A stretch of DNA of 13,214 bases from a bacterium. GTDB taxonomy: Bacteria > Ratteibacteria > UBA8468 > B48-G9 > JAFGKM01. A program made the position numbers and the translations under genes. Positions within the stretch are counted from its first letter, which is position 1. Every line of letters begins with the position of its first letter. Location: the NCBI GenBank assembly GCA_026416755.1, contig JAOAEP010000090.1, positions 1-13,214 of the forward strand, in the 5' to 3' direction. This document shows positions 7,216 through 13,214 of this stretch, in pieces. The notes beneath the pieces were generated by a model, which saw nothing but the letters and a program-made list of their open reading frames with translations, had not been told where the DNA came from and did not search any database.

Positions 7216-7722
7216 ATGGAAAATCAAGAGTTGAAATACGCAGGTTTTATAGAAAGATTTATAGCTTTTTTTATAGATTTAATTGTTTTTTTATGTTTAT
7301 ATTCTATTATGAAAGTTTTTATACTTAAGGTAATTCCTTCAGTTGATATTATGGAAGATTTAGTTCCATCAATTCAACGTGAAATATACACTTTTGACTT
7401 TTTTTACAATTATTTTGCTTTTTTATTAAGGTCCTTTATACTATTTATAATATTCTTTATTTTCCTAATCTTTTACGAAATATTTCTCGTAGGTAAATTT
7501 GGAGCTACATTAGGGAAAATGATAATGGGTATAAAAATTGTTGATGAGAATGGTAATAAAATATCTTATGGAACTGCTTTTATAAGAGAAATTTTGATAA
7601 AAGTTGTATTTTATTTTTTAATTTTTTTCATTGCAGGACTTGGATATCTGTGGGCTTTATGGGATAAGAAAAAACAAACATGGCATGATAAAATTGCAAA
7701 AACTATTGTAATTAAAGAATAG
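7216..7722 (+). CDS. RDD-family membrane protein
   Basis: A 168-residue integral membrane protein with three hydrophobic segments at about 14-40, 66-92 and 127-149. The RDD signature is present: Arg14 and Asp21 in ERFIAFFID, GATLGKMIMGIKIVD (96-110), and Asp158 in the closing WHDKIAKTIVI. Some RDD proteins have been linked to ion (Na+/H+) transport, but most are uncharacterised. No Shine-Dalgarno is visible before the ATG, which lies 4 nt after the sppA stop, so re-initiation from sppA is likely. Its TAG stop overlaps the convergent coaB gene by 11 bp. It has the only TAG stop seen in the window. The family is firm; the function is unknown. Confidence 0.88.
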   Translation: MENQELKYAGFIERFIAFFIDLIVFLCLYSIMKVFILKVIPSVDIMEDLVPSIQREIYTFDFFYNYFAFLLRSFILFIIFFIFLIFYEIFLVGKFGATLGKMIMGIKIVDENGNKISYGTAFIREILIKVVFYFLIFFIAGLGYLWALWDKKKQTWHDKIAKTIVIKE

Positions 7723-8335
7723 AAGTAAAAATAATTTTTGGTAGTTCTTCTTTTTTTATTTTAAACTTTAAAATTTTCCCATCTTTAAATATAAGGTAAA
7801 CTTTTGATTTCTTCCCCTCTCCAAAAAAATCTTGTGTATTTGCTATAATAAGGTCAAGTTTTTTTTCTTTTAATTTTCTAATTGCATTTTCTATAATATT
7901 TTCTGTTTCAAGTGCAAATCCCACAATTTTCTGATTTTTCTTTTTTATTTTTGAGACATTTTTTAATATATCTGGGTTGGGAATAAGTTTAAGTTTCCAT
8001 TCTTTCTTTATCTTGAGTTTATTTCTATATTTTCTGTAAGGTCTCCAATCACTTACTGCTGCTGACATAATTAATAAATCCACTTTAGGGAAATATTTAA
8101 CTATTTCTTTTTGCATTTCTCTTGCTGACTCAACTTTAATAAGTTTTATGCCAGATGGTATTGGTAAATTGGTAGGTCCACTTATAAGAATTACATCATA
8201 TCCTAAATTTTTTGCATATTCTGCAATTAAATATCCCATTTTACCTGTAGAAGGATTGCTTATAAATCTAATTGGGTCAATATATTCTCTTGTTGGGCCT
8301 GCACTTACAAGAACTTTTATCTTTTTGCTAACCAT
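7712..8335 (-). CDS. coaB: Stand-alone phosphopantothenoylcysteine synthetase (CoaB)
   Basis: A 207-residue protein matching only the C-terminal synthetase half of bifunctional CoaBC. It joins cysteine to 4'-phosphopantothenate, using CTP in bacteria, in coenzyme A synthesis. Motifs are SAGPTREYIDPIRFISN (11-27, Asn27 aligning with E. coli Asn210), PSTGKMG (28-34), SGPT (52-55), SAAVSDWRP (91-99), the lysine cluster KIKK (108-111, the region of E. coli Lys289), NPDIL (120-124), VGFALET (138-144) and IIANT near 170. The flavin-dependent decarboxylase half, CoaC, is absent. The upstream sequence encodes the end of prfB in another frame, so the gene is not a truncated fusion within this locus. 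The start overlaps prfB by 19 bp, with GAGG 10 nt upstream. CoaC must be encoded elsewhere if the pathway is complete. Confidence 0.87.
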   Translation of the reverse strand: MVSKKIKVLVSAGPTREYIDPIRFISNPSTGKMGYLIAEYAKNLGYDVILISGPTNLPIPSGIKLIKVESAREMQKEIVKYFPKVDLLIMSAAVSDWRPYRKYRNKLKIKKEWKLKLIPNPDILKNVSKIKKKNQKIVGFALETENIIENAIRKLKEKKLDLIIANTQDFFGEGKKSKVYLIFKDGKILKFKIKKEELPKIIFTSIL

Positions 8336-9399
8336 TCTATTTCTGCCTCTAAAAATTCATCAATCTCTCCATCCATAACCCCATCTATATTTGAAGTTTC
8401 AACCTCTGTTCTATGGTCTTTTACAAGAGTATATGGACAGAAAATATATGACCTTATCTGACTCCCCCATGTTATTTCTTTCTCTTGACTTCTCTTTTCT
8501 TCCTCCTTTTTTCTTTTTTCTTCAAGGTATAATTGATATAATCTACTTTTAAGGATTTTCATTGCAATCTCTTTATTTTTAAATTGACTTCTTTCATTCT
8601 GACATTGAACAACTATTCCTGTGGGTTTATGTCTTATTCTTACCGCTGTCTCTACTTTGTTTACATTCTGACCACCATGTCCTCCTGCTCTAAAAGTTTC
8701 TATCTCTATATCCTCATCTTTTATTTCTATTTTTATATCTTCCTTTACTTCCGGAATAACATTCACTCCGGCAAAACTTGTATGTCTCCTTCTATTTGCA
8801 TCAAAAGGAGAAATTCTAACAAGACGATGGACACCTGTTTCTCCTTTTAGATAACCATATGCATTTTTACCTGAAATTATTGCAGTTATTCTTTTTAATC
8901 CTGCTTCTTCTCCCGGAAGAAAATCAATAACTTTTACATCATATCCTTTCTTTGAAGCCCATTTACTATACATTCTCCATAACATACTTACCCAATCACA
9001 TGCTTCTGTTCCACCTGTCCCTGAATGTAATGTTATTATTGCGTTATTAGAATCTTCTTCTTTCCAAATATATTCAATCTTAATTTTTTTTATATTTTCT
9101 TCTAATCTATTTAAAATTTCCTCACCTTCTTTTTCAAGTTCTCCATCAGGGTTATCATTTATTAATTCATACAATATCTCACATTCTTTTATATCTTTTT
9201 CAATTTCTTCAATTTTTTCTTTTCTTTCTTTCAAAACATTCCACTCATCTATTTTTTTCTTATCACTTATAAATCCTTTCTCATGCATTTCCTTTTCAAG
9301 TAATTCAAAATTTTTTAAATCTTCGTTTATCTTAAATTTTTCTTTTATATCATTCCAATTCTTTTTTATCTCTTCCAATCTTTCAATCATCTTAATCAT
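8317..9399 (-). CDS. prfB: Peptide chain release factor 2 (RF2), no programmed frameshift
   Basis: A 360-residue class I release factor that recognises UAA and UGA and triggers peptide release in the ribosome. A helical N-terminal domain spans about 1-115. SPF (197-199), the RF2-type stop-codon tripeptide, lies in the decoding domain, and the GGQ loop (242-244, in AGGHGGQNVNKVETAVR) enters the peptidyl-transferase centre. DHRTEVETSNIDGVMDG (328-344) is typical of RF2. The length is close to E. coli's 365. The frame is continuous from ATG; no in-frame TGA occurs near codon 26, so the autoregulatory +1 frameshift is missing. GGAGGG lies about 9 nt before the ATG, inside obg, whose stop overlaps by 8 bp. 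Post-termination coupling from obg is likely. Confidence 0.96.
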   Translation of the reverse strand: MIKMIERLEEIKKNWNDIKEKFKINEDLKNFELLEKEMHEKGFISDKKKIDEWNVLKERKEKIEEIEKDIKECEILYELINDNPDGELEKEGEEILNRLEENIKKIKIEYIWKEEDSNNAIITLHSGTGGTEACDWVSMLWRMYSKWASKKGYDVKVIDFLPGEEAGLKRITAIISGKNAYGYLKGETGVHRLVRISPFDANRRRHTSFAGVNVIPEVKEDIKIEIKDEDIEIETFRAGGHGGQNVNKVETAVRIRHKPTGIVVQCQNERSQFKNKEIAMKILKSRLYQLYLEEKRKKEEEKRSQEKEITWGSQIRSYIFCPYTLVKDHRTEVETSNIDGVMDGEIDEFLEAEIEWLAKR

Positions 9400-10381
9400 T
9401 TTTTAATTCCCTCCAAATTTTTTCAAGTAATTCTTTTAATCCTTCTCCTTTTAATGCAGAAATTAAATAAACATCTTTAAAATAATTTTTAACTTTTTCT
9501 ATGTTGTCCTTGCTTTTATCAAGGTCTATCTTATTACCAACAATAATTTCTTTTTTTTCAATAAGTTTATCACTATAATTTTTAAGTTCCTCTCTTATTA
9601 CTTTATATCTATTTATTATATCATTTTCGCTTAAATCCAAAAGATGAAGTAATATTTTGGTCCTTTCAATATGCTTTAAAAATTTAATTCCCAGCCCTTT
9701 CCCTTTTGAAGCACCTTCTATTAAACCTGGTATATCTGCTACAACAAAACTTCTAAAATCACCAAGGTCAACAAGTCCAAGATTTGGTTCAAGAGTTGTA
9801 AAAGGATAATCAGCAATTTTAGGTCTTGCTTTTGAAATTTTTGATAATAAAGTACTTTTTCCGCTATTTGGATATCCAATTATTCCAACATCTGCTATAA
9901 GTTTTAATTCAAGTTTTATAATTTTCTCTTCCCCTCTTTCCCCTTTAGTTGCAATTCTTGGAGTTTGATTCGTAGATGACTTAAAGTGAGTATTCCCCAA
10001 ACCACCCTTTCCACCTTTTGCAGCGATAATATAATCTCCTTCTTTTACAAGGTCTGCTAATATTTTTTCTTCTCCATCTTTTATCTCTTTAATAATTGTC
10101 CCACAAGGAACTTCAATTATTAAGTCATCTCCATCTTTCCCTTTCTTATTATTACTACTTCCCGGTTTTCCATTTTCTGCATAAAAATGTTTCTGAAAAT
10201 GGAAATCTAACAATGTTTTTTTACTTTTTACTGCTTTAAAAATTATATCTCCTCCTTTACCTCCATCTCCACCCCAAGGTCCTCCTTTAGGAACAAATTT
10301 TTCCCTTCTAAAAGCAATACAACCATCACCACCTTTACCACTTCTTATATATATTTCTGCTTCATCTACAAATTTAACCAT
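9392..10381 (-). CDS. obg: Obg/CgtA GTPase
   Basis: A 329-residue GTPase that binds the 50S subunit and acts in late ribosome assembly and stress signalling. The Gly-rich Obg fold (1-157) has repeated GGDGGKGGD-type turns (GGPWGGDGGKGGD, 33-45; AAKGGKGGLGN, 120-130). The G domain follows with G1 GYPNSGKS (169-176), G2 PFTT (193-196), G3 DIPG (216-219), G4 NKID (283-286) and G5 SALKG (308-312). The variable C-terminal OCT domain of some Obg proteins is absent, which is common. The start overlaps the small phasin-like gene by 8 bp, with a modest AAGGAAGAG site upstream. Sits between the phasin-like gene and prfB in the overlapping operon. Confidence 0.97.
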   Translation of the reverse strand: MVKFVDEAEIYIRSGKGGDGCIAFRREKFVPKGGPWGGDGGKGGDIIFKAVKSKKTLLDFHFQKHFYAENGKPGSSNNKKGKDGDDLIIEVPCGTIIKEIKDGEEKILADLVKEGDYIIAAKGGKGGLGNTHFKSSTNQTPRIATKGERGEEKIIKLELKLIADVGIIGYPNSGKSTLLSKISKARPKIADYPFTTLEPNLGLVDLGDFRSFVVADIPGLIEGASKGKGLGIKFLKHIERTKILLHLLDLSENDIINRYKVIREELKNYSDKLIEKKEIIVGNKIDLDKSKDNIEKVKNYFKDVYLISALKGEGLKELLEKIWRELKND

Positions 10382-10634
10382 TTTTAATCTCTTCCTTAAA
10401 TTTCTCTAAGTCTTCTTTTGTAATAAAATCACATTTCTTTAAAATTTCTTTTACAAAAACTTTTGGAATTTTAAATATTTTGATTACCTCTTTTTTAATC
10501 CTTTCTAAATCTTCAGTATGCTGATATCCCTCTTCTTCAATATTTTGGATTATTTTTCTAAAATTTTTTTTCAGAAAATAAAAACTACCAATACCAAAAT
10601 TAAGAAACTTATTCGTAAATTTTTTATCCTCCAT
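10374..10634 (-). CDS. Small phasin-like helical protein
   Basis: An 86-residue protein with no sure family. A short hydrophobic stretch (FLNFGIGSFYFLKKNFRKI, 10-28) leads into charged amphipathic helices, and the tail reads FITKEDLEKFKEEI. This layout, a hydrophobic start, an E/K-rich helix, then a TKEDLE-type coiled coil, resembles the short phasin / PHA-synthesis-regulator-like proteins (COG3937 type), which associate with membranes or granules. The likeness is by eye only. It is surely a real gene: a near-perfect GGGAGGTGAT site stands 9 nt before the ATG, and it overlaps uvrC by 11 bp and obg by 8 bp. The role is unknown. Nothing nearby suggests polyhydroxyalkanoate synthesis, so a scaffold or membrane-contact role is equally possible. 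Confidence 0.7.
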   Translation of the reverse strand: MEDKKFTNKFLNFGIGSFYFLKKNFRKIIQNIEEEGYQHTEDLERIKKEVIKIFKIPKVFVKEILKKCDFITKEDLEKFKEEIKNG

Positions 10635-12099
10635 ATTTAATCACCTCCCTTGCTTTTGTAATAATTTTTTCTGCGAGTTTCTCTCCTATACCTATTTTTC
10701 TTAATTGTTCAGTGGTTAAAGTAGAAATAATATTAATGTCAGGGAAATTTAAAATAATCTTCTTTTTAATCTTTTCTCCTACCCCATCAATTTCATCAAG
10801 AAATGAAAATTTTATGTTTTTACTTCTTATTTTTCTATGGTATGAAATTGCAAATCTATGTGCCTCATTTCTTATTCTCTGTAAAAGTTGTAATTCTGGA
10901 GAGTTTAAAGGTAAACTTATTCCTTCATCTTTCCAAATAACATAAATTTTTTCTTCCCTTTTGGCAAGGGAAATTACAGGAATTTTCAAATTGTATTTCT
11001 TTAAAACAGAAACCGCTACATTCAATTGCCCTTTCCCACCATCCACCAGAATAAGGTCAGGAAGATTTTGCCTTTCTTCTTCTGTATCAAATCTTCTTGT
11101 TAAAACCTCTTCTAACATCCGATAGTCGTCAATTCCTTCAACTGTCTTTATCTTATATCTTCTATAACCATCTTTATATGGCATTCCCCCAAGAAAAGAT
11201 ACTTTACTTCCAACAGAATAAGAGCCTGAAATGTTTGAAATATCATATCCTTCAATTAAATTAGGTATTTTTTCAAGTTTTAATAATTTGGAAAGGTTAT
11301 AAAGAATATTCTCTTGTCCATATTTATATAACTCCTCCTCATCTCTCATTGGGAATTTTTTCTCCATTTCATTCAAAAGAAATAATCTTTTTTTTATCTT
11401 ATCTGCTTCTTCAAAGTTTAATTTCCTAATTTCTTCTACCATCCATTTTTTTAATTTTTTTTCAAATTCCTTATATTTACCTTCAAAAAAAGCAATAATT
11501 CCTTCTACTAATTTTTTATATTCTTCTTTGTTTATCTTCCCTTCACAAGGCCCAGAACATTTTCCTATATGATATTGAATACATAATTTTGTTTTACCAT
11601 TAGATATATCTTTTTTACAATTCCTTACAGGATAAAATTTTCTGATAAATCTTACAATTTCTTTTAAAAGTTTTTTATTTGTAAAAGGACCAAAATAAAT
11701 TGCATCCTCATTCTTTTTCTCTCTTACTATTTGAATAGAAGGGAAATCATCTTTTGTTATTTTAAGTAATGGATAACTTTTATCATCTTTTAAGTTTGTA
11801 TTATATTTGGGTTGATATTCTTTTATTAATTTATTTTCAAGTATAAGTGCTTCTGCTTCTGATGAAACAGGTATTACTTCAAAATCATAAATTTTTTCTG
11901 AAAGAAGAAGTACTTTTGTATTATTCCCAGAAGGATTGAAATAAGAACGAACTCTTTTAGATAAAGATGAGGCCTTCCCAACATATATAACTTCTCCATT
12001 TCTATTCTTCATTAAATATACACCTGGAGAATTAGGAAGTTTTTTAAGTTTGAGTTTCATTTCCTGTTTCATTTTGCTTTGATTCTTTAGAAATTTCAT
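10624..12099 (-). CDS. uvrC: Excinuclease ABC subunit C (UvrC), shortened in the middle
   Basis: A 491-residue nucleotide-excision-repair nuclease that makes both incisions after UvrB loading. The GIY-YIG domain starts at residue 21 (LPNSPGVYLM, then VIYVGKASSLSKRVRSYF; Tyr28, Arg49, Glu82). Cys161, 173, 181 and 185 repeat the spacing (12, 8, 4) of the E. coli Fe-S ligands. A UVR helical pair lies at about 213-248. The RNase H-like nuclease has GYDISN (Asp286), Asp324 or 325, LVDGGKGQ (Asp353) and EAHRFA (His414). Two HhH motifs follow (DEIDGVGEKI and LRKIGIGEKLAEKI). About 115 residues usually found between UVR and RNase H are missing. The start is uncertain: ATG at 12099, 12072 or 12060 are possible, and homology begins near 12060. 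All overlap the DUF1844 gene; none has a good ribosome binding site. Confidence 0.94.
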   Translation of the reverse strand: MKFLKNQSKMKQEMKLKLKKLPNSPGVYLMKNRNGEVIYVGKASSLSKRVRSYFNPSGNNTKVLLLSEKIYDFEVIPVSSEAEALILENKLIKEYQPKYNTNLKDDKSYPLLKITKDDFPSIQIVREKKNEDAIYFGPFTNKKLLKEIVRFIRKFYPVRNCKKDISNGKTKLCIQYHIGKCSGPCEGKINKEEYKKLVEGIIAFFEGKYKEFEKKLKKWMVEEIRKLNFEEADKIKKRLFLLNEMEKKFPMRDEEELYKYGQENILYNLSKLLKLEKIPNLIEGYDISNISGSYSVGSKVSFLGGMPYKDGYRRYKIKTVEGIDDYRMLEEVLTRRFDTEEERQNLPDLILVDGGKGQLNVAVSVLKKYNLKIPVISLAKREEKIYVIWKDEGISLPLNSPELQLLQRIRNEAHRFAISYHRKIRSKNIKFSFLDEIDGVGEKIKKKIILNFPDINIISTLTTEQLRKIGIGEKLAEKIITKAREVIKYGG

Positions 12100-12322
12100 C
12101 TACATAGTTTAATTGTAAATTAGCAATCGTTGTATTTAAAAACCTGTCTTCTTCTTCAGTTAAATTACCTTTTGTTTTTTCTTTTAAAATTTCAAGTAGT
12201 TCTATTATTTCCTTTACTACTTCAAGTTTCTTCTCAATTTTCCCTGTTAATGGATTTGGAATCTTTCCAAGAGATTGCCAGCCCATTTCTGCAAAAAAAG
12301 TAACTATTAAATTAAAATTCAT
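12044..12322 (-). CDS. DUF1844 family protein
   Basis: A 92-residue cytoplasmic protein with the family's pattern: an N-terminal helix, then GWQSLGKIPNPLTGK (14-28), a second helix with VVKEIIELLEILKEKTKGNLTEEED (35-59), and a closing LNTTIANLQLNYV (62-74). The function is unknown. The short tail after residue 75 is charged and poorly ordered. GGAGG lies 7 nt before the ATG, and a candidate promoter (12350-12378) sits just upstream, making this the first gene of the uvrC-obg-prfB-coaB operon. Its 3' end overlaps uvrC by 17-56 bp depending on the uvrC start. The family call rests on the GxIPNPxTG and KEKTKGNLTxEE motifs. Confidence 0.85.
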   Translation of the reverse strand: MNFNLIVTFFAEMGWQSLGKIPNPLTGKIEKKLEVVKEIIELLEILKEKTKGNLTEEEDRFLNTTIANLQLNYVDEISKESKQNETGNETQT

Positions 12323-12349
12323 AATAAAACCTCCTCTTTTATTATTTTA

Positions 12350-12378
12350 ATTATACCGAATATACTTTTATTTTTTAA
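12350..12378 (-). promoter_or_regulatory. Candidate promoter of the DUF1844-uvrC-obg-prfB-coaB operon
   Basis: Minus-strand TTAAAA (12373-12378), a 17-bp spacer and a perfect TATAAT (12350-12355). The -35 box overlaps the last codons of the M50 peptidase gene. Transcription would start near 12343 and give a 20-nt leader that holds the ribosome binding site. No terminator is visible in the 52-bp gap, so read-through from the peptidase gene may add to expression. Confidence 0.55.
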
Positions 12379-12986
12379 AGATTACTAAAAAACTCTATTA
12401 GAGAACGACTTAATGGAGAGAGCCAATTAAGAAAACCTGTCATTGCTAAAAAAAGAACTATAAAAATTCCATATCTTTCTATTCTTTCATAGAATAATCT
12501 TAGATTGTAAGGAAGTAAAACTGTAATAACTCTTGAACCATCAAGGGGTGGAATTGGAATTAAATTGAAAAAAGCAAGAATAAAATTTATGAAACTGGCA
12601 ATAAGTAAAAATTCACCCAAAACACTTTTGGAAAAAAACTTATATAAAAATGAAAGAATTATACCAAATAAAATATTGCTAATTGGCCCTGAAAGACCAA
12701 CAGTTATCATTCCTACTTTATAATTTCTGAAGTAATAAGGATTTATTGGTACTGGTTTTGCAACTCCAATTAGTATTGGAAACTTAAGAATTACCAATAA
12801 GAAAGGAAGTAAAATTGTACCAATTGGGTCAATATGTGGTATTGGATTAAAAGTTAAACGGCCCATGTATTTTGCTGTTGGGTCACCATTTCTTAAAGCA
12901 GCATATCCATGAGCAACTTCATGAAGAATTACAGAAAATAACAAAATAACAACAAAAATTAATGTTTCTGTGATGGTTTTTATCAT
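12375..12986 (-). CDS. Site-2-protease-family (M50) membrane metalloprotease
   Basis: A 203-residue multi-pass membrane protein of the small S2P/M50 class. The zinc motif HEVAH (His22, Glu23, His26) lies in the first TM helix, and NLIPIPPLDG (141-150, Asp149 the third ligand) in a later one. About five hydrophobic segments are visible. There is no PDZ domain, unlike RseP, so this is the minimal core form. S2P enzymes cut substrates within the membrane; the substrate here cannot be told. AAAGGA stands 7 nt before the ATG. A candidate promoter (13005-13033) lies back-to-back with that of rplM. Confidence 0.92.
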   Translation of the reverse strand: MIKTITETLIFVVILLFSVILHEVAHGYAALRNGDPTAKYMGRLTFNPIPHIDPIGTILLPFLLVILKFPILIGVAKPVPINPYYFRNYKVGMITVGLSGPISNILFGIILSFLYKFFSKSVLGEFLLIASFINFILAFFNLIPIPPLDGSRVITVLLPYNLRLFYERIERYGIFIVLFLAMTGFLNWLSPLSRSLIEFFSNL

Positions 12987-13004
12987 AAGTATATCCTTTG
13001 TTTT

Positions 13005-13033
13005 ACTTTACAATTTTTATTCCCTTCTGTCAA
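13005..13033 (-). promoter_or_regulatory. Candidate promoter of the M50 peptidase gene
   Basis: A perfect minus-strand TTGACA (13028-13033), a 17-bp spacer and TAAAGT (13005-13010, four of six consensus bases). The predicted transcript start near 12998 falls at the edge of the ribosome binding site, so the leader would be unusually short. Confidence 0.45.
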
Positions 13034-13045
13034 TCTAAATTTTTA

Positions 13046-13074
13046 TTGACGAGGTTTTTTTTTAAAGTTAAAAT
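13046..13074 (+). promoter_or_regulatory. Promoter of rplM
   Basis: TTGACG (13046-13051), a 17-bp spacer and TAAAAT (13069-13074), each five of six consensus bases. Transcription would start near 13081, about 50 nt before the rplM ATG. Its -35 box is only 12 bp from the -35 box of the divergent peptidase promoter. Confidence 0.65.
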
Positions 13075-13086
13075 AAATAGAGATCC

Positions 13087-13104
13087 TTAAAATATATATT
13101 TTAA
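13087..13104 (+). promoter_or_regulatory. Palindrome in the rplM leader
   Basis: An 18-bp perfect inverted repeat (TTAAAATATATATTTTAA) just downstream of the predicted rplM transcription start and 12 nt before the AAAGGAGAGGAGG ribosome binding region. It could be a leader hairpin or a protein-binding site. Being wholly A/T it may also be chance. Confidence 0.35.
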
Positions 13105-13130
13105 CATCTATGTAAAGGAGAGGAGGTAAA

Positions 13131-13214
13131 ATGTTAAAGACACAGATTGCAAAAAAAGAAAAAATAAAAAGAAAATGGTTTATAGTTGATGCAGAAGGAC
13201 AAATATTAGGGCGT
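13131..13214 (+). CDS. rplM: 50S ribosomal protein L13, N-terminus only
   Basis: The first 28 codons of a gene that continues past the right edge. The peptide (TQIAKKEKIKRKWFIVDAEG, then QILGR) matches the start of L13, where K-x(5)-R-x-W-x-VDA-x-G-x-x-LGR is conserved. L13 is an early-assembling 50S protein, usually followed by rpsI (S9). The GGAGG ribosome binding site lies 5 nt before the ATG, doubled by a second GGAG just upstream, and a good promoter is 57 bp away. Confidence 0.9.
   Translation, partial: MLKTQIAKKEKIKRKWFIVDAEGQILGR

Noticed and set aside
7712..8335. coaB as a truncated remnant of a CoaBC fusion
   Set aside because: The upstream sequence is the intact end of prfB in another frame, and the synthetase motifs run complete from the start codon to the end.
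9300..9399. Programmed frameshift site in prfB
   Set aside because: No CTT-TGA-C or other in-frame TGA lies in the first codons; the frame is continuous from the ATG.
1..13214. Defence system, prophage or transposon
   Set aside because: No integrase, transposase, inverted terminal repeat, restriction or toxin-antitoxin gene is recognisable; base composition and ribosome binding sites look uniform throughout.

Overview
The window carries 17 protein genes in a very AT-rich (about 30% GC by eye), tightly packed stretch of bacterial chromosome. Strong GGAGG-type ribosome binding sites precede most genes, and the proteins are rich in Lys, Glu and Ile. An OmpA-family protein, a lipoprotein, a PEGA protein and MscL point to a diderm bacterium. 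The mix of a CE15 glucuronoyl esterase, a xylose-isomerase-like TIM barrel and a Gfo/Idh/MocA oxidoreductase next to deep-branching housekeeping genes would suit an uncultured low-GC lineage such as Omnitrophota or a relative. That placement is a low-confidence inference. No mobile element, CRISPR array, tRNA or rRNA is visible, and no gap without a gene exceeds about 270 bases.

Region A (1-3919, minus strand) is an envelope operon read from a near-perfect sigma70-type promoter (TTGACA, 16 bp, TATAAT at 3997-4024). In transcription order it encodes a PEGA-domain protein, MscL, an OmpA-family protein with a VEKPVEKIV repeat linker, a glycine-zipper lipoprotein, and a CE15 glucuronoyl esterase that runs off the left edge. 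The esterase has no visible signal peptide.

Region B (4189-6074, minus strand) is a two-gene sugar module: a TIM-barrel sugar isomerase/epimerase and a Gfo/Idh/MocA oxidoreductase. It has its own promoter at 6103-6130. Region C (6195-7722, plus strand) is a membrane pair, SppA signal-peptide peptidase and an RDD-family protein. It converges on region D, and the stop codons overlap by 11 bp.

Region D (7712-12322, minus strand) is a compact operon of six genes in which every adjacent pair overlaps: DUF1844, uvrC, a small phasin-like helical protein, obg, prfB and a stand-alone coaB. It links DNA repair, ribosome assembly, translation termination and CoA synthesis. UvrC lacks about 115 residues between its UVR and RNase H-like parts. 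prfB is one continuous frame without the classical frameshift. Region E is an M50 site-2-protease-like gene (12375-12986, minus), then a divergent promoter pair, then the start of rplM (L13) at the right edge. The short rplM leader contains an 18-bp perfect palindrome.

No undescribed system is proven here. The best leads are the shortened UvrC, the leaderless CE15 esterase in an envelope operon, the OmpA protein with an aromatic module and repeat stalk, and the phasin-like protein inserted between uvrC and obg.
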